Shown: positions 5,608 through 9,086 of the stretch, piece after piece | Numbering within the stretch: position 1 is the stretch's first letter | Layout of the letters: each line of letters opens with the position of its first letter | DNA from: CAYRFQ01 sp964423615 | GTDB lineage: Bacteria > Planctomycetota > Planctomycetia > Gemmatales > Gemmataceae | Direction: 5' to 3' | Assembly (NCBI GenBank): GCA_964423615.1 | Contig: CAYRFQ010000169.1 | Coordinates: 1 to 9,086 of the forward strand | DNA: 9,086 nucleotides | Translations under genes and position numbers: made by a program | The notes under the pieces: model-generated | Databases searched by the model: none | Seen by the model: the letters and a program-made list of their open reading frames with translations, nothing else | Told to the model about the DNA's origin: nothing

Positions 5608-8600
5608 CTAAAGCAAATCTCCCAAATTGTTCAACGAGCGAGTCGACAGTTCCAAGGTTCCCGCCATAACTGTACCCTCTTGGTGTTCCAGATTCAGATG
5701 GTGACCAACCTCGTGAACCAACGCTGTGAGCAAATCCATTTGATCTTCTGCGCCTTGAGCGCCAGGAGTCAGGAACTCGCTGTCTTCCCACGGCGTAGTA
5801 TCAAGAAACCATCCATGGCCTGCTGCGTTGAAGTCAATCCAGATGATGTTTCCATAGGTCATTGCCAGAGCCTCTCCACCCAAGTCAGCGATACGAATGT
5901 CGAAGATTGGCAAATTAGAAATATCTGCCCCTGCCACTTCCCATCGACTGATAGCTTCTTCAAGAAGGACATTGGCTTGTTCAAACGTCACCGTGGACGC
6001 GTTCGGATTAGTGCCCAAGGTTGATGCCTGGAGTTGCTCGCCGAGAGCCTGGACGGTGAGGAAGTCATACTGCGTCGTAATTTGATTATTACTCGATCCA
6101 CCAAAATCAGTCACGACGATACCATAAGCGATACCACCGACATTGCCTGTCAAAGGATTTACACCATTCAACGCAGCAGCAAAACTGCCCGAACCCTTGA
6201 TGGGTGCTGACAAGGTCACGAAGCTCTCCAGCAGTTGCGAGGAATTGGCGGAGGCATAAAAATCAACCTGTCCAACAACACTGCTTGTCGCCTTGTCGAC
6301 GATCAAACGGAATTCGATATCACCCACCAAACTAAGATCAATATCCGGTCCCGTTCCGCCGAATGGATAGTTAAACTCACCACCAACCAACGAATTATTG
6401 TGGGTTAACTGGACACGGGGAACCTGGTTCTGATTGTCACTGACGACAAGTTTGACGAAATGATCCACCCCCCCAGCCCCGACAGTGATGCCGAACTGTT
6501 CATAACCGTTGTTGGCAAGGACCTGGCTGTACCAGTCTGCACTGCTGGCTCTCGCGTGAATCTCGAAGACATCCACACCACTGACATCAACTCCCGACTG
6601 GTAGCCGTCTGCCAGAGTGTTGGTATCCCCTGTCCCGGTGGTCGGATACATATCGTATTCGGAAGATTTGACGCTCAGCAAACCACCGGAGATCGCCACA
6701 TCTGGGGAGCCACTGGTGCGATCTCCGTACGGATCAGACCCTGATGCACCTGGGTAGGTAAAGGCCGGATTCACAAGGATGCCAGTGAAGCCACCTGCAG
6801 TGCTGAACGGATCATCTGTATCTGTGTTGAAATTCTGGGTGAACTGATCACCAAGAGAAAGGGATCGACCCATTCCGTTACTCGCATCGTAGGCGAACGG
6901 ATCATCCGTATTCAGAATCCCATCTCCGTCGATGTCGTCATTCGAGGAAGTAACACCATTGATGGTGACTGTCACTGTCGCAGTGTCTGTCAAAGTTCCA
7001 TCGGTGAGTGTGTATTCGAAACTCTCCGCAGCGCTCTGTCCACCTGTCAGTGTGTCGAAGGCTCCGTTGGGATCATACGAAAACGTGCCATTGGAATTGA
7101 GCGTCAGCAGAGCTCCGGATGCCAAGGTGAGCTGTTGGCCAACGCTGCTGGCAACATCATTCACCTCAAGAACCGTCAGTGTGTCACCAACATCAGGATC
7201 GTTGTCTGGGCCATTTCCGTTATCCGCGAGAACATTCCCACTGAACACCGTGTTCGCAGGTGTCGAGACGGCATCATCGAGAGCCACAGGTGGGTTGTTG
7301 GCAAACTCGTCGTCGAGGATCAGGACAGTGGCACTATCGGTGGCGCCCAGGACAACCAGAGGATCACCACCGCTGGCAACGCTGTTGAGGGTGAGAATAA
7401 CGTTCTCGGTGCTCTCGATATCCGAGTCATTGAGGACCGGGACGTTGATTGTCGCTGTGGTCTGGTTGGCCAGAATGGTCACTGTGCCACTTAAAGCTGT
7501 GTAATCAACTCCAGATGTCGCCGAGCCAGTTACGGAGTAGTTGATCGTAGTGTCAGTCGTGATTGCCGAAGTTGTGCTGACAGTGAACTGTCCATTTGTC
7601 GTCGGTTCGCTGCCGTTCTGTGTGGCGGCAATCGTTACTTCCTTCGTGTTGGTGCTCGCAAATGTTAGGTAGATTGGGGCGGTGACCGATCCCACAGGCA
7701 GATCCTCATTGGTCGTGTCGATCACTGCAGCCACAAAACCCAGAGGAACCTCACCCTCGGGAACCGCAAGGTTGAAGCCCGCGACTTCCGTGAAGTCGAA
7801 CAAACTCGTGATGTTTTGATCGGTTCCGTCGAGCACAACATCAACGGTTTGGAATTCCGCTGCGTTGTTGGCCGGGAAGTCTGACGCGGTCAGTACAGCG
7901 ATCTGGGAGTCGAGTTGGGACGAGTAGGGTTCGGCGAAGTTGTTGTTGACCGGTTGGATGATCCCTTTGGTCAGAACCACTCGAGCAGTTTGCCCTGCTG
8001 GACCATTGACGAACACGGTTGGCCCACCATCTGTATACGTACCGACCCCTCCAGCCGGAAGTCCATTGACTGTCAAGGTCACGGTTTGGTTCGTAGAGTC
8101 CTGGGTGGCGAGTCCTTTCGCGCCTGCTTGGTTCCCCGCCCCATGGATCTGGCCGGTCCCTATTGTGCCATCAGCGAAGGTGACAGTGAAGGACGAGCCG
8201 ATCAACTCAGCACCCGAAACACCCCCGACGTCCCAAAATGGAACAGTACCCGAGTCTAACGTCGACTTTTCGGCCCCGGCGATCGAATTCGGATCCATGT
8301 CGACGGAAAATCCGAGCGTCTCACCAGGGTTGAATCCACCGCTGGTGTTTCCATCAAATAGAAGTTGGATGCCCTCAAACCCAACAAGTCCACCGGTCCC
8401 GATGTAGGCAGTCCCAGGGTTCGTGCTGGTGCCAAGATCCGGATCGATCACGCCCGTGCTTCCAGCGGTGTTGATCTTCAGGTGTTTCGTGGCCGTGTCG
8501 CCGGCAACCCCGAATGGGTCGAATACAGTGTCGGGATACAAAGCGTTGGTGACGTCGATTTCGACCTTGGTGATGTCTTTGTCTCCGGTGTTGGTGATTT

Positions 8601-9086
8601 CAAATGAGTTGTTCCCGAAGTTCGAGTCCTGGACGTCGTTGGAGTCGACCGTGATGGTGAGCTTTGCGCTACCGGAGAGAACAACATCATCTTCGGTAAC
8701 TGTTCCAGCACCCGTGGCGTCCCCGAGTGTGAGGGTCTCGGTGACGCTCGAACCAGCCGGAACGCTGAGCCCCGTCAAAGTGATGTTGATTTGCTCGTTG
8801 CCGTTGTCCACATCGTCATTGGCGACGGTCACGACGAAGGTCGCATTCCCACCAGTGAATGCAACCGTGGCTGGACTCGTTGGAGCGGTGGCTGCAGGTC
8901 CAGTTAACCCAAACTCAACTTCAACATCACCAGTGATCGGCAACGTCGATGTCAGCGCAAACGACAACGTGCTTTCGCCCACGTCGTCAGTTTCGACGAC
9001 TGTTGGGTCGTTGATCGAAATAAAGGCAGGTGGATCGCCCGGAACTGGACCCAGGATCTCGATGCCGTTGATGGTCGGGTTTTCGA
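5608..9086 (-). CDS. Giant secreted Calx-beta/cadherin-like protein with C-terminal matrixin-type metalloprotease domain (5' end outside window)
   Basis: The frame is open to the window edge (codons from 9084), so the GTG at 8982 is not the start; 1158 residues are visible. Numbered from 9084: residues 1-11 (ENPTINGIEIL) look like a malectin-type domain end; about 20-130 a Calx-beta domain; about 135-474 a region I cannot assign, with VFDPFGVAGDTATKHLKIN and ETLGFSVDMDPNSIAGAE; about 475-592 a second Calx-beta (NGQFTVSTTSAITTDTTINY, IESTENVILTL, ILDDE); about 597-710 a cadherin/tandem-95-like domain (NNPPVALDDAVSTPANT, NGTFSYDPN, FEYTLTDG); 715-732 a calcium-binding linker (DDIDGDGILNTDDPF); about 733-1019 a beta-rich lectin/LamG-like region; 1024-1158 a matrixin-like domain. 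The latter has TYGNIIWIDFNAAGHGWFLD, then HEVGHHLNLEH (His1124, Glu1125, His1128, His1134) and a Met-turn (Met1140 in TVMAGTLELSTR). Asn1131 replaces the usual Gly of HExxHxxGxxH. It is expected to be exported and calcium-stabilised; it may bind, degrade or self-process at the cell surface. The signal peptide is not in view. Confidence 0.92.
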   Translation of the reverse strand, partial: ENPTINGIEILGPVPGDPPAFISINDPTVVETDDVGESTLSFALTSTLPITGDVEVEFGLTGPAATAPTSPATVAFTGGNATFVVTVANDDVDNGNEQINITLTGLSVPAGSSVTETLTLGDATGAGTVTEDDVVLSGSAKLTITVDSNDVQDSNFGNNSFEITNTGDKDITKVEIDVTNALYPDTVFDPFGVAGDTATKHLKINTAGSTGVIDPDLGTSTNPGTAYIGTGGLVGFEGIQLLFDGNTSGGFNPGETLGFSVDMDPNSIAGAEKSTLDSGTVPFWDVGGVSGAELIGSSFTVTFADGTIGTGQIHGAGNQAGAKGLATQDSTNQTVTLTVNGLPAGGVGTYTDGGPTVFVNGPAGQTARVVLTKGIIQPVNNNFAEPYSSQLDSQIAVLTASDFPANNAAEFQTVDVVLDGTDQNITSLFDFTEVAGFNLAVPEGEVPLGFVAAVIDTTNEDLPVGSVTAPIYLTFASTNTKEVTIAATQNGSEPTTNGQFTVSTTSAITTDTTINYSVTGSATSGVDYTALSGTVTILANQTTATINVPVLNDSDIESTENVILTLNSVASGGDPLVVLGATDSATVLILDDEFANNPPVALDDAVSTPANTVFSGNVLADNGNGPDNDPDVGDTLTVLEVNDVASSVGQQLTLASGALLTLNSNGTFSYDPNGAFDTLTGGQSAAESFEYTLTDGTLTDTATVTVTINGVTSSNDDIDGDGILNTDDPFAYDASNGMGRSLSLGDQFTQNFNTDTDDPFSTAGGFTGILVNPAFTYPGASGSDPYGDRTSGSPDVAISGGLLSVKSSEYDMYPTTGTGDTNTLADGYQSGVDVSGVDVFEIHARASSADWYSQVLANNGYEQFGITVGAGGVDHFVKLVVSDNQNQVPRVQLTHNNSLVGGEFNYPFGGTGPDIDLSLVGDIEFRLIVDKATSSVVGQVDFYASANSSQLLESFVTLSAPIKGSGSFAAALNGVNPLTGNVGGIAYGIVVTDFGGSSNNQITTQYDFLTVQALGEQLQASTLGTNPNASTVTFEQANVLLEEAISRWEVAGADISNLPIFDIRIADLGGEALAMTYGNIIWIDFNAAGHGWFLDTTPWEDSEFLTPGAQGAEDQMDLLTALVHEVGHHLNLEHQEGTVMAGTLELSTRSLNNLGDLL

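Noticed and set aside
5485..6024. 179-codon plus-strand frame
   Set aside because: It begins in the direct repeat and then runs antisense through the conserved matrixin-like domain of the giant gene; no domain is seen in it.
6932..7504. 190-codon plus-strand frame
   Set aside because: It is a Ser/Val-rich antisense shadow of the cadherin-like and Calx-beta domains on the minus strand.

Overview
The window most likely comes from a planctomycete. The evidence is the gene content: a WD40 protein carrying several pre-peptidase C-terminal (PPC)-like domains, a very large Calx-beta/cadherin-like secreted protein ending in a matrixin-type domain, alternative start codons and weak ribosome binding sites. 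This assignment rests on domain style, not on a marker gene. Both window ends cut through genes.

Layout. Bases 1-2025 (+) are the 3' part of a WD40 protein whose C-terminal half is about five PPC-like beta domains. A second plus-strand gene (about 2093-3316) follows closely. It encodes a coiled-coil protein with a C-terminal transglutaminase/cysteine-peptidase-like domain showing Cys, His and an acidic residue. The two are probably co-transcribed. Bases 3317-3716 hold no convincing gene, but contain a strong hairpin after the second gene and a compact 171-bp segment bounded by near-perfect inverted repeats (MITE-like). Bases 3717-5398 are a complete-looking insertion sequence of about 1.68 kb: 15-bp perfect terminal inverted repeats and one intact DDE transposase on the minus strand. 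Bases 5399-5607 hold two copies of a 24-25 bp direct repeat, a possible terminator and a short palindrome. Bases 5608-9086 (-) are the 3' part of a giant extracellular protein: malectin-like end, Calx-beta, a large uncharacterised region, Calx-beta, a cadherin/tandem-95-like domain, a calcium-binding linker, a lectin/LamG-like beta domain, and a metzincin domain with HEVGHHLNLEH and a Met-turn.

How it fits together. The two plus-strand genes and the giant minus-strand gene converge, and the insertion sequence and small repeats have accumulated between their 3' ends, where they break no visible gene. The WD40-PPC and transglutaminase-like pair is the most interesting functional unit. WD40 proteins often act as scaffolds or sensors, and transglutaminase-like domains of this type are plausible proteolytic or crosslinking effectors, but a joint function is inference. 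The giant protein looks like a surface or secreted adhesin/protease and is probably unrelated to the pair.
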